Shown here: one piece after another, positions 35,231 to 43,956 of the stretch | Position numbering within the stretch: position 1 is the stretch's first letter | Layout of the letters: every line of letters starts with the position of its first letter | Assembly (NCBI RefSeq): GCF_042850985.1 | Contig: NZ_AP031415.1 | Location: 2,108,001 to 2,172,000 of the forward strand | Direction of reading: 5' to 3' | DNA length: 64,000 bases | From: Allocoprobacillus sp002160865 | GTDB taxonomy: Bacteria > Bacillota_I > Bacilli_A > Erysipelotrichales > Coprobacillaceae | Program-made: the position numbers and the translations under genes | Notes under the pieces: model-generated | What the model was told of the DNA's origin: nothing | The model's input: only the letters and a program-made list of their open reading frames with translations | The model's database searches: none

Positions 35231-36275
35231 AGAAAACCCACTTTTTTTGTAGATAATATGAAAGAATAAATAAGCATCCATCTATCATGATTTTACTCAT
35301 TTGGACTGGCAGAAAAGATTGAAGAAAATACGTTCCTGTAGCTGATAAAAGGAAAATAGTCATACATAAAATCATATAGCGAGGCAATCGATACTTTTGA
35401 AAAATAGGTTGAAAGACATATTTTTGGATAAGATGATAATGACAAAGAAGTGAAAATAGACGAGCAAACAAACTACCCAAAAAGATTATTTCAAAAGAAG
35501 ATAAATTGAAAAGTGTAAACAAGAAATAAAAACTGATAAAAAGGAGCCAATCTACAATAAAACATAAAAAGGAAAAAGATGTATATAAGCAAAATGGGAG
35601 GTATAGATTCTTAATAATCAGCCATGTATCTTGAATAGGTCTAAAATGACTATGTTGATTGTGATGGTAATAAATGGTTTGAATCTCTGTCGTATCCAAA
35701 ATACCTTGTTTTAAAAGAACTACCAATGCATTCATTTCATATTCAAATCTTTGTCCATGAATTTTTAAAAGTGAATCCAGCAATTGATAATCATAACCTC
35801 TTAATCCCGTTTGAGTATCTTGAATATAATAACCTGTAGAAAACCATAAAAGAATGGATGCTATACGATTCCCTAGCCACGATTTAATGGGAACATGGTG
35901 TAAAGAAAAATCTCTGACACCAAGCATAAATAAACTTTCTTGATGATACATTTTTTCAATGATGTTTTGAATATCTGTCACAGCATGTTGTCCATCACAA
36001 TCGGCACAGATGATTTTTTGACAAAATGATAAATGTTTTTGAATAAAACGATAACCACTTTTTAAAGCTTCTCCTTTGCCTAGATTTTTTGAATGCTTAA
36101 TGACATAACATTGTAGTATTTGATCAATAGTATCAAAAATCACTTGATAGTCTTGATTTGAACCATCATTAACAACAACGATATAAAGATGAGATATTTG
36201 TTTTAATGCTTTAACATAATCTATAAAATGATATGAAGGTTCTAAAGCTGGAATTAAAATACATGTATTGTTCAT
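35223..36275 (-). CDS. GT2 glycosyltransferase fused to GtrA-like membrane domain
   Basis: 350 aa. Residues 1-210 are a DPM1-like GT2 domain (CILIPALEPS, VVVNDGS, GKGEALKSGYRFI, CADCDGQHAV); the C-terminal 130 residues have four hydrophobic helices ending YYLQKKWVFYD, the typical GtrA terminus. Such fusions make and flip polyprenyl-phosphate sugars, which would feed the GT-C-like protein in the same operon. The ATG at 36275 overlaps the cyclase stop as ATGA. Confidence 0.88.
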   Translation of the reverse strand: MNNTCILIPALEPSYHFIDYVKALKQISHLYIVVVNDGSNQDYQVIFDTIDQILQCYVIKHSKNLGKGEALKSGYRFIQKHLSFCQKIICADCDGQHAVTDIQNIIEKMYHQESLFMLGVRDFSLHHVPIKSWLGNRIASILLWFSTGYYIQDTQTGLRGYDYQLLDSLLKIHGQRFEYEMNALVVLLKQGILDTTEIQTIYYHHNQHSHFRPIQDTWLIIKNLYLPFCLYTSFSFLCFIVDWLLFISFYFLFTLFNLSSFEIIFLGSLFARLFSLLCHYHLIQKYVFQPIFQKYRLPRYMILCMTIFLLSATGTYFLQSFLPVQMSKIMIDGCLFILSYYLQKKWVFYD

Positions 36276-37369
36276 AACAACCTCTTTCTATTTTTATATT
36301 CATAATCATAATAAATATAATATTTATTTTTTCCTGATTTTTTTGCTTGATATAAGGCCATGTCAGCAAAATAATATAGTGAATGATAATCATGAATGGT
36401 AGGACCAACAAAGACAACACCAATACTCATAGATACGTGATTATCATGGTAATAGTGACCTAAACTCTTTTGAAGTTTTTGAATCAAACATTTGAGCTGG
36501 GTTTCTAAGTGAGTCATAGGTAATGTATGTGGTATAAAAATCAAAAATTCATCACCACCTATTCTTCCAATAATATCTTGTAAAGAACAATGTTGCGTTA
36601 AAAATTGTGCAATCTGTTGTAGTACTTTATCACCCTCTTGATGACCATAATTATCATTAATAGATTTAAAATTATCTACATCTAAAGCCATCATGACACC
36701 TTCTTGACAATTTAAACAAAGACAGTTTTGGACATGTAATTCAAAACCTCTACGATTATATACTTTTGTAAGTGAATCAATCTGTGAATTAATTTCTACT
36801 TCTTTTAATTGATTGATTAAACATATTTTTTTAATCATATCTTGAGTACGGTCAATAATAATTCCAAGAAATTCATGTTCTAAAGAATAAGTATAAATTG
36901 ATAAGAACTTTCCATTGATTTCAATAAGATGATCTTCATTCATTTGTTTTTCTAAATTTAAAATATATTCACAAAACTGATCTGGTGCCATTTTTAATGT
37001 TTGACGTTGTTGAAAATCTAGTCCTAATAAAGATGCTATATTCATGGAATGATAGGTAGAATGATTTTTATGCAAATATAAAAACATGGCGATATCTTGA
37101 TGAGGTAGAGGAATAAAGGGCTGATGATGACAGAATATTTGTAATTTAGGGTGATGATCAAATTTTTTTAAATATTTGATTAACATGATATACATCATCA
37201 TGAAATGAAAAATAATGAGAAGAAAAATAGTAAAGACAAGCTGGATGATATTTAAAAACCATAGTGCTGCAAATCTTTGAAAAATCAAATAAGATAATAA
37301 AAACCATAAGATGCAAGCAGTCATAAAAAAATATAAAGTTATTCTTTGATAAAGTTTATTTTCATTCAT
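36272..37369 (-). CDS. Membrane diguanylate cyclase (GGDEF)
   Basis: 365 aa. Two N-terminal membrane helices, a PAS-like sensor (about residues 90-185), then a GGDEF domain from LTKVYNRRGF to the end. The active loop is IGGDEF at 270-275, with the metal-binding Asp in ALDVDNFKSIND. The inhibitory RxxD site is absent (SLQD at that place), so no product feedback is expected. It makes c-di-GMP, presumably for the PilZ-like synthase two genes downstream. ATG at 37369 after AAAGGA. Confidence 0.92.
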   Translation of the reverse strand: MNENKLYQRITLYFFMTACILWFLLSYLIFQRFAALWFLNIIQLVFTIFLLIIFHFMMMYIMLIKYLKKFDHHPKLQIFCHHQPFIPLPHQDIAMFLYLHKNHSTYHSMNIASLLGLDFQQRQTLKMAPDQFCEYILNLEKQMNEDHLIEINGKFLSIYTYSLEHEFLGIIIDRTQDMIKKICLINQLKEVEINSQIDSLTKVYNRRGFELHVQNCLCLNCQEGVMMALDVDNFKSINDNYGHQEGDKVLQQIAQFLTQHCSLQDIIGRIGGDEFLIFIPHTLPMTHLETQLKCLIQKLQKSLGHYYHDNHVSMSIGVVFVGPTIHDYHSLYYFADMALYQAKKSGKNKYYIYYDYEYKNRKRLL

Positions 37370-37382
37370 AACAAATCCTTTC

Positions 37383-37401
37383 TGTATATTCAAAATATAC
37401 A
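37383..37401 (-). promoter_or_regulatory. Palindrome next to the cyclase ribosome binding site
   Basis: TGTATATT, loop, AATATACA ends directly before the AAAGGA site of the GGDEF gene; operator or RNA hairpin. Confidence 0.45.
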
Positions 37402-37482
37402 AGTCTATTTATATCGCATATCGGTTCGCTTGCATAATATAAATCTCATATCTTAATCCATATAAAATTTATATACCCCAAC

Positions 37483-37508
37483 AAAAAAAAGAAGGATTTC
37501 TCCTTCTT
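37483..37508 (-). terminator. Original terminator of the GGDEF/HD-GYP gene, displaced by the IS
   Basis: AAGAAGGA, loop, TCCTTCTT then eight T on the minus strand. Its 5' arm overlaps the IS target duplication, so before insertion it followed directly on the HD-GYP stop codon. Confidence 0.85.
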
Positions 37509-37510
37509 AA
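37503..37510. repeat. ISL3 target-site duplication, left copy
   Basis: CTTCTTAA, identical to 39052-39059; 8 bp is the usual ISL3 duplication. Confidence 0.9.
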
Positions 37511-37644
37511 GGCTCTATACTAAAACTGGAGGGGAAGTAATATTCAAAACTTCATCTTCCAGTTTTTTTATATAATAATAGACATAGTCGATAACTCGTT
37601 TTACAATTAGTTCACCACAAACAAAATGAAAGGAGTTATTTTCT

Positions 37645-39000
37645 ATGTCCAATCCCAATTATACCAATGATATCTTAAAATCGCTAGAATTAAATTCAAT
37701 GAATGGTATGTTTTTTCCTATGCCTTATCCTGATTCTGATTCCTGTTTCAGATACGAACGTAAACCTAATGGTTCCATTATTAAATATGTTAATATCGTA
37801 TCTTCTTCAATGAGCAAACCTTGTCCTCATTGCGGTTGCATTGATCGTCATGATTCTAAAGGCATCAGAAAAATTTTTCTTACCCATACTTCAAACGGGC
37901 ATTTAAAGACCATACTCGAGGTCACTTATAGAAGGTACAAATGCAAGCATTGCCATAAATATTTCAAGGATAACATCCCTTTTAGATTCCCTCATTCTAA
38001 GCTGACTACCATCGCTGCCCAAACCTGTCTTTTTGGCTTTAGAGAAAATACTGCAATGGCTGTACTTGCTAGATCTCATGGTCTTTCCAAAAGCACTGTC
38101 TATAGATTATTTTATCATCATATAGACATTCCTCTAAGATTCTATCATCTTCCTTCTACGATCTCCATTGATGAATTTAGGGCAACAGTTGATGAAGGCA
38201 CTTTTGCTTTTCATATAACTAATCCCATTACTGGAAAAACTATTGATATCATTGCAGATAGACGTGCTTCTTATCTAAAAAACTATTTCATGAGATTTCC
38301 TTACGATGAACGAAAGAAAGTCAAAATCATCGTCATGGATCTCTCAGGTGCTTTCCACTCAATCATGCATTCTCTTTTTCCTCAGGCTCAGATCATTGCT
38401 GATAGATTTCATTATACAAGAATTGTAAGAGAAAACATGGTTCAAGCAAGAATCAATTGTTGTAAAAATCTTAAAGATGATTCTCTATCAAAACTTATCA
38501 AAAGAAATCTTCATCTTTTTGACCAATATAAAAATAGACTTAATGAAAAGAAAGCGTGGTATTATCCATACTTTAAAAAACACATGACAAACAAGCAGCT
38601 AGTTGAAGCAATTCTTGAACTTGAATCGTGTGAAGAGCTAAAAATCAACTATGACATTTATCAGGATTTCCTGAAAATACTTAATGAGCCACACAATGAT
38701 TATAAGAAAGCATTAAATGATTGGCTTGATCATATTTTCAAGACAGAAAATCATTATTATATGACTACTGCTAAAAACTTCAGGAAAAACTGGTTCATGC
38801 CAATACTAAGATCATTGACATATACAACATACTACACGAGAAAAAACAAAAAAATAAAAACATGCTTCAATAATGGATTCATTGAAAGCATGAATAATAA
38901 GGTGAAACTAGTCAAGCGTAATGCCTATGGCTATAGATATTTTCAAAACCTAAGAAAAAGAATACTTCTGCATCTTGGTTTTAAGTATGACATTATTTAA
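37645..39000 (+). CDS. ISL3-family transposase
   Basis: 451 aa. N-terminal zinc finger CPHCG..CKHCHKYF (residues about 54-104), HTH GLSKSTVYRLF, then a DDE domain with SIDEF, VIVMDLS-type second Asp (IIVMDLSGAF) and a late Glu in NGFIESMNNKVK. Intact from ATG (RBS AAAGGAG) to stop, so probably functional. It reads opposite to the host operon. Confidence 0.95.
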   Translation: MSNPNYTNDILKSLELNSMNGMFFPMPYPDSDSCFRYERKPNGSIIKYVNIVSSSMSKPCPHCGCIDRHDSKGIRKIFLTHTSNGHLKTILEVTYRRYKCKHCHKYFKDNIPFRFPHSKLTTIAAQTCLFGFRENTAMAVLARSHGLSKSTVYRLFYHHIDIPLRFYHLPSTISIDEFRATVDEGTFAFHITNPITGKTIDIIADRRASYLKNYFMRFPYDERKKVKIIVMDLSGAFHSIMHSLFPQAQIIADRFHYTRIVRENMVQARINCCKNLKDDSLSKLIKRNLHLFDQYKNRLNEKKAWYYPYFKKHMTNKQLVEAILELESCEELKINYDIYQDFLKILNEPHNDYKKALNDWLDHIFKTENHYYMTTAKNFRKNWFMPILRSLTYTTYYTRKNKKIKTCFNNGFIESMNNKVKLVKRNAYGYRYFQNLRKRILLHLGFKYDII

Positions 39001-39029
39001 AAAAGGAAGTAACTGATTCAGTTACTTCC
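38990..39029 (-). terminator. Hairpin at the right end of the IS, terminating inbound minus-strand reading
   Basis: A 12-bp perfect stem (GGAAGTAACTGA and its complement, 1-nt loop) at 39005-39029. On the minus strand it is followed by CCTTTTTTAAATAA-like Ts, so it can stop transcripts entering from the HD-GYP gene. Confidence 0.65.
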
Positions 39030-39051
39030 CCTCCACTCTTGACACAGAGCC

Positions 39052-39059
39052 CTTCTTAA
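39052..39059. repeat. ISL3 target-site duplication, right copy
   Basis: CTTCTTAA; includes the complement of the HD-GYP stop codon TAA. Confidence 0.9.
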
Positions 39060-41587
39060 TCTGTAGAATGATTTTTTTCTCTTTGTTCTACTTGTAATTT
39101 GATGTGTCCACTTTCTAATAGACGAACAAAAACTTCAGCCAATTGAGGATCAAATTGCTTTCCTGCCTGATTTTTTAATTCTTTGATTGCATACTCAAGT
39201 GTAAAAGATTCTTTATAGGAACGCTTTGATGTCATCGCATCAAAAGAATCGGCAACACAAAGAATTCTACCTCCAATAGGAATATCTTCTTTAGAAATAC
39301 CTCGTGGATAACCTCTGCCATCCCATCTTTCATGATGCGATATAACAACAGGAATAACATAATCAAGTGATGGTAAATAACGAATAATGCCAATAGAGTT
39401 TTCCACATGCCCTTTCATAATTTCATATTCTTCACTTGTTAATTTGCCTTGTTTATTGAGTATATCTTCTCGAATACCAATTTTTCCAATATCATGCAAA
39501 AGTGCAGCTTCTCGAATAATTTCAACAACATCTTCTTTCAGCCCAATTGCATAAGCCAATTCACAAGCATAATAAGCCACATTTTTAGAATGGGTAAATG
39601 TATAATGATCTTTGGTATCAATGGTTGCTGTTAAAGCATAAATCATTTCAGCATATTCTGAATAAATATTTTCTTTATCTTTGGAATCTTTTTGTGTCTG
39701 CATAGAAGATTTTGTTTCTTCATTATAAATAACAACCTGATTCTTTCCCCTTCTTTTGGCTTGATATAAAGCCTGGTTGGCATATTCTTCTAACTGCTTT
39801 GGATTACTGGCAAGTAGAGGTATAGAAGCAATTCCAAAGCTTCCGGTCACAGATCTTAAAGCAAAATCATCTTGATCATTATTGGCATTAGCTAATTGAT
39901 AGCGAACATTTTCTGCCAAATCACGAGCTGTCTGTAAACTACATTCTGGTAATAAAATTGCAAATTCTTTTCCTGATAGACGAGAAATAATAGCTGTATC
40001 AGGCATTGTTTTTTGCATGATTTGAGCAGCTTTCATAATAGCTTTATCGCCTTCTTTTGTGCCATAAAGCTGATTATAAAGCCTCACATCATCTAAGCTG
40101 ACTAAAATCAAAGTCAAAGTACACTCTTTTCCTTTTTGAGTAAAAAGTTCTTCAAATTGTTTATAGAAATATTTTCTATTTAATAAACCAGTCATCTCAT
40201 CACTAATTGCTTCTTGATAGACTATTTCATATAAACGAGAATTTTTTAAGGCAATTGTACTAATAGAAGCAACTGATGATAAAAATTTCATATCTTCATA
40301 AGTATATTGATTTTTTAACTTTTTTGTTAATAATACCATTCCAATTAATTCATCTTCTATTAAAGGAACAATACATTCTATCTGCAAATGTTCTAATAAT
40401 TGTTTCTCATTTTCCCACATTGAACGATAATTTAAACTACGTTTAAAATCATCATAAAGCAAACAATCTTTCTTTTCTTTTAATTCTTCTACTATTGGAT
40501 TATCTACTTGAAAAGTAAAATTCTGACGTTCTAAGGAAGCATTACCATATATAATATGATAATCTTGATGGTTACCTTCCTGCATACAGACATAGACACG
40601 ATGCACACCCAATGTTTCTGTGATAATTTCACAAATATCTTGTGCAATTTCATAAACGCTTAAAGTATTTCTTACATGATCTGAAAAGCTTTTCAAATAA
40701 TCTGCTTGTTGCTTTTCTTCTTTAATAAAGATTTGATCAATAAAACGTTTTAATAATGTCTGAATACAAACAAAAACGAACATAAAAATAATAAAAACAA
40801 GAATCATTGGATCTAAGTAATAAGAAAAATGTTGGGCAATAAAATTACGTAATGGAACTAAGTAATTACTAAATAATAAAATCGTAATGATTGCTGAAAT
40901 AGCATAACAATTTCTTTTAGATACAAGCAACTTTAAATTAAAAAGATGTTTTTTATACAATGCATAGAACAATAGTAAAGCATTAATAATTCCACTTAAT
41001 ATATCTAAAGGTATTCCTTTAAAAATATCAAGCATGATGAGTCCATGACCAAGCAGCAGGATAGAAATACCTGCTAAAATAGGTGTAAACTGATAAAGCA
41101 TACGATCCCCATTTTTAACACAACAATAAACATTATAAACAATCTGTAATGCACAAATAATGCAAATACCAATAACAATATAAATGTGCCATGTAAAATG
41201 ATAAATAAAGACAACATCATTGTGTAGCATAATCATTTCTGGAGCTTCTAAAAAAACATGTGTTGTGTAATTTAAAACATTTAAAATAATAGAAATATAT
41301 AACCAGAAACGACGTATTTTTTCATCTTTTTTACCAATAAATTCAGAAATAAAGTTATAAAAAACATAAGGCATAAAAATAAGACCAATTAAGGACACAT
41401 CGAACCAGAACGAAGTTGATGGTCCAAAGCACATTCGCATGGCAAAAGAACCACCTGTCCATAAAATCATATCAACAAGTAAAATTAAAAAGGAAAAGAT
41501 TAATCGATTTTTTTGACTTGCCAGTAAAGCTAAAAAAAGATAAATATAGCATACTAAAGCAAAAATTGAAAAAGAAGCATAACTCAT
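39056..41587 (-). CDS. 7TM-GAF-GGDEF(degenerate)-HD-GYP protein
   Basis: 843 aa. Seven or eight N-terminal membrane helices, a GAF domain (roughly 320-470), a GGDEF domain whose loop is SGKEF and thus probably non-cyclising, and an intact HD-GYP domain with LLHDIGKIGI (near 698), VISHHERWDGRGYP and CVADSFDAMTSKRSYK. It likely hydrolyses c-di-GMP in response to a membrane or cytoplasmic signal. ATG at 41587 follows GGAGGG; 1 bp behind the GH3-like gene. Its stop codon lies inside the IS duplication. Confidence 0.9.
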   Translation of the reverse strand: MSYASFSIFALVCYIYLFLALLASQKNRLIFSFLILLVDMILWTGGSFAMRMCFGPSTSFWFDVSLIGLIFMPYVFYNFISEFIGKKDEKIRRFWLYISIILNVLNYTTHVFLEAPEMIMLHNDVVFIYHFTWHIYIVIGICIICALQIVYNVYCCVKNGDRMLYQFTPILAGISILLLGHGLIMLDIFKGIPLDILSGIINALLLFYALYKKHLFNLKLLVSKRNCYAISAIITILLFSNYLVPLRNFIAQHFSYYLDPMILVFIIFMFVFVCIQTLLKRFIDQIFIKEEKQQADYLKSFSDHVRNTLSVYEIAQDICEIITETLGVHRVYVCMQEGNHQDYHIIYGNASLERQNFTFQVDNPIVEELKEKKDCLLYDDFKRSLNYRSMWENEKQLLEHLQIECIVPLIEDELIGMVLLTKKLKNQYTYEDMKFLSSVASISTIALKNSRLYEIVYQEAISDEMTGLLNRKYFYKQFEELFTQKGKECTLTLILVSLDDVRLYNQLYGTKEGDKAIMKAAQIMQKTMPDTAIISRLSGKEFAILLPECSLQTARDLAENVRYQLANANNDQDDFALRSVTGSFGIASIPLLASNPKQLEEYANQALYQAKRRGKNQVVIYNEETKSSMQTQKDSKDKENIYSEYAEMIYALTATIDTKDHYTFTHSKNVAYYACELAYAIGLKEDVVEIIREAALLHDIGKIGIREDILNKQGKLTSEEYEIMKGHVENSIGIIRYLPSLDYVIPVVISHHERWDGRGYPRGISKEDIPIGGRILCVADSFDAMTSKRSYKESFTLEYAIKELKNQAGKQFDPQLAEVFVRLLESGHIKLQVEQREKNHSTD

Positions 41588-41588
41588 T

Positions 41589-43208
41589 TTAAATCTTTCC
41601 CTCCATTTCATAATAAGATTGTTGTAATGATAGCAGTTTTTGAATCGCATGTATTGAAGGGTTAATACGTTCCATACTCTGTCCATATGCTTTTTTATAC
41701 ATCGCAAATGTTCCTATTTTCAATAATGTTATTTGTAATGGCTCAATACCAAGTATTTTCTTAAGATCTTTATAATCTTGATCAACATAATGAAAATAAA
41801 CAGAAAGATGCTGACGTAAAACCTCTACTGTAATAGCACGTTCATAAGCTGAAGAAGGTGACACTTCAACATAAAGATGCAAGAAAGGACGATTATTATA
41901 GAGTTCTTTTTTAGCACAAAATTCTGTAATAGGTAATCCTGACAATTGGATAACCATTTCTATAGAAGTTTGTGTAATACGTGTAAATCCGGCAATATCA
42001 ATAACTTCTGGTACACGATCAATATATTTAAATTTAGGTAGACTTCCTTGATCTTGTTGAGTATATGAAACGCAACGATACATATCCCCTACTCTATATC
42101 GCATAAAGGCACCACCTTTAAGTACACTTAAGACAATTTCATAAGTTTCATTTTCACAAACTTCATTCAACAAACATGTTTTAGGAACATAGGAAGGGTC
42201 TATTTTCATTCTTTCTCTTTCACTGACTGGTAAAAATTCATAAAAACAGGCATCGGGAAAGAAATAAAGTCCATCTCTTTGCCATGTTTCTGTTCCAATC
42301 AAAGTTGGCTCAGTTCCAGCAAAAATTTCCATAGGACGAATACCCCATAATCTTTCTAAATCATCTTTATATAAATCATTATCCGTTCCAGCAACCATAA
42401 ATCCTTTGAGTTGGAATAAATCTTTAGGCATTAAAGTTCGCTGTTCTTTTTTACATATCATCTTTGCTTTTAATATCTTATACAAACGATGTACTGGGAT
42501 AGACTTCAACATCGAAGAATGAGAATGACTGCCACTACTCATACTATCTAATGCTAAACTAATGTAATAGGTCACAGAACCCAATCCAAAAAAATAATCA
42601 ATATTTTGAGCCAATCCTTGTTTAAATCCCAGTTTATTTCTCTGTGAAAATGACATGGATTGAGCTTGTTTTACTGGTGGTAGAAATTTGATATTAGTTT
42701 CTTGTTCAAAAACCAGTGATACTAATCCTGTAGCATAAGGCAGCGGCGCTAAACCATATAAAATAGTATCTTTATCAGAAACATGAAAATCATTTTTCTT
42801 TTGACTTGTTGCTAATAGAAGACAGGCTATGGTGTTATGTTGAAAGCTTTTTAACATGTTTTCAGTATATGGAGCCACTTTAATGGGATGACTGCCTCCT
42901 TCCCATGTTGTCTGAATCCATAAAACAGCTTCACCAGGTAAAACCGATGAATCTTTATTCAATAATAAATCGGCATAATCTTCATATGTTGTAAGAGGGA
43001 TATGCTTTTGAAAATCTTCAAATGAATCTAGTGATTTTCCCTTTAAAATAGATTGCCCTAATACGCTCTTTTTCCATAAATCCATTTGTTCTTCTAATAA
43101 TCGATGTTGCATTTGCATAAACTTATCAATAGATAAATCTAAAAAGCCACAATATTCCTGCCAGATAGCTTCTTTTGATAGTATTTTCCTTTTATCTTCA
43201 AATCGCAT
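41589..43208 (-). CDS. GH3-fold (auxin-responsive-promoter family) acyl-adenylating-type protein
   Basis: 539 aa. Middle and late GH3 blocks are clear: IFAGTEPTLIGTE (counterpart of Y-SSEG), FEFLPV-like YEFLPVSE, MRYRVGDMYRC and YIDRVPEVIDIAGF. The first ATP motif, normally SSGTTGG, reads TTWEGGSHPIK, so adenylation may be altered. Family members join acyl acids to amines. The substrate is unknown. It lies in an operon with a membrane methyltransferase-like protein and a c-di-GMP phosphodiesterase, suggesting a role in modifying a lipid or surface molecule. Confidence 0.75.
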   Translation of the reverse strand: MRFEDKRKILSKEAIWQEYCGFLDLSIDKFMQMQHRLLEEQMDLWKKSVLGQSILKGKSLDSFEDFQKHIPLTTYEDYADLLLNKDSSVLPGEAVLWIQTTWEGGSHPIKVAPYTENMLKSFQHNTIACLLLATSQKKNDFHVSDKDTILYGLAPLPYATGLVSLVFEQETNIKFLPPVKQAQSMSFSQRNKLGFKQGLAQNIDYFFGLGSVTYYISLALDSMSSGSHSHSSMLKSIPVHRLYKILKAKMICKKEQRTLMPKDLFQLKGFMVAGTDNDLYKDDLERLWGIRPMEIFAGTEPTLIGTETWQRDGLYFFPDACFYEFLPVSERERMKIDPSYVPKTCLLNEVCENETYEIVLSVLKGGAFMRYRVGDMYRCVSYTQQDQGSLPKFKYIDRVPEVIDIAGFTRITQTSIEMVIQLSGLPITEFCAKKELYNNRPFLHLYVEVSPSSAYERAITVEVLRQHLSVYFHYVDQDYKDLKKILGIEPLQITLLKIGTFAMYKKAYGQSMERINPSIHAIQKLLSLQQSYYEMEGKI

Positions 43209-43212
43209 ATTC

Positions 43213-43755
43213 TCACCTCCATGTATCTATACATTTTCTTATTGATTGATAAGTAAAAAGCAAAAAAGGAACTTCCTTTTTATATTCATTATAATCCTCA
43301 AATTGACAAGGAAAACTGACTTTATCTTGATAACATATATATATAAAATTACCAATGTTGACGATTAATGCAACTATCCACATATGCCATGTCATAACAC
43401 TTAATGATAGACTAATCATCATTCCTGCTAAAAGCCAAAAGCCAGGATGACGACATAGAGCATAGCATCCTGTCTGACAAACTTTATGTATGTTTTCTTC
43501 AACATAGGTATCTGAAAAGGGTAAAGCAAAAAACAATACATAGATGAGAAAAATAAAGAAAACTATAGCTATAACCACAAATACATAATTGACATTTTGA
43601 TGCCAAGATTGAATATAAGCATATATAATGCCTACAGCGAGTAAAAAACTTCCTAAGAAAAAAGATGGTTGAAGCCATTTTTGATGTAATTGTATCTGAT
43701 TTTTGTCATATAAGAAATATAAAATAAATGCAGCGACAATAAGAACTATATCCAT
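43213..43755 (-). CDS. ICMT/PEMT-like membrane methyltransferase
   Basis: 180 aa with five hydrophobic segments. GCYALCRHPGFW near residue 105 and QFEDYNEYKKEVPFLL at the end reproduce the SAM-binding RHPxY and C-terminal E..Y..Y..VP signatures of isoprenylcysteine/phospholipid methyltransferases. The acceptor is unknown. First gene of the operon; the next gene starts 4 bp after its stop. Confidence 0.75.
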   Translation of the reverse strand: MDIVLIVAAFILYFLYDKNQIQLHQKWLQPSFFLGSFLLAVGIIYAYIQSWHQNVNYVFVVIAIVFFIFLIYVLFFALPFSDTYVEENIHKVCQTGCYALCRHPGFWLLAGMMISLSLSVMTWHMWIVALIVNIGNFIYICYQDKVSFPCQFEDYNEYKKEVPFLLFTYQSIRKCIDTWR

Positions 43756-43802
43756 CTTTATAAACTCCCTAAATTAATTTAAGCATAATCATACATGTTA
43801 TC

Positions 43803-43867
43803 ATCATACAATTTAAATTGTAAATATTCAATACATTTTGACGAATTTGGTCACATTTTGGTCACAT
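43803..43867 (-). promoter_or_regulatory. Promoter of the methyltransferase-GH3-HD-GYP operon with tandem 11-bp repeats
   Basis: Minus strand TTGAAT, 17-bp spacer, TATGAT. Upstream of the -35, TTTGGTCACAT occurs twice in tandem (43846-43856 and 43857-43867), one helical turn apart, as for an activator binding one face. Confidence 0.6.
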
Positions 43868-43956
43868 TTTATCTGTTTAGCTATATAAAATTGTATATAT
43901 TTCTTATATCAGTTCATAGATTTTTGTTATTTTAATAACTTATGATGAATCATTAA

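Larger units (their letters stand above)
37511..39051 (+). mobile_element. Complete ISL3-family insertion sequence, 1541 bp
   Basis: Terminal inverted repeats start GGCTCT and share TGGAGGGGAAGTAA further in; 8-bp duplications CTTCTTAA flank both ends. It carries one intact transposase. Both ends and duplication being perfect suggests a recent, possibly active insertion. Confidence 0.92.

Noticed and set aside
37403..37482. c-di-GMP (GEMM) riboswitch before the cyclase gene
   Set aside because: I looked for the conserved GEMM core sequences and found none; only a short palindrome.
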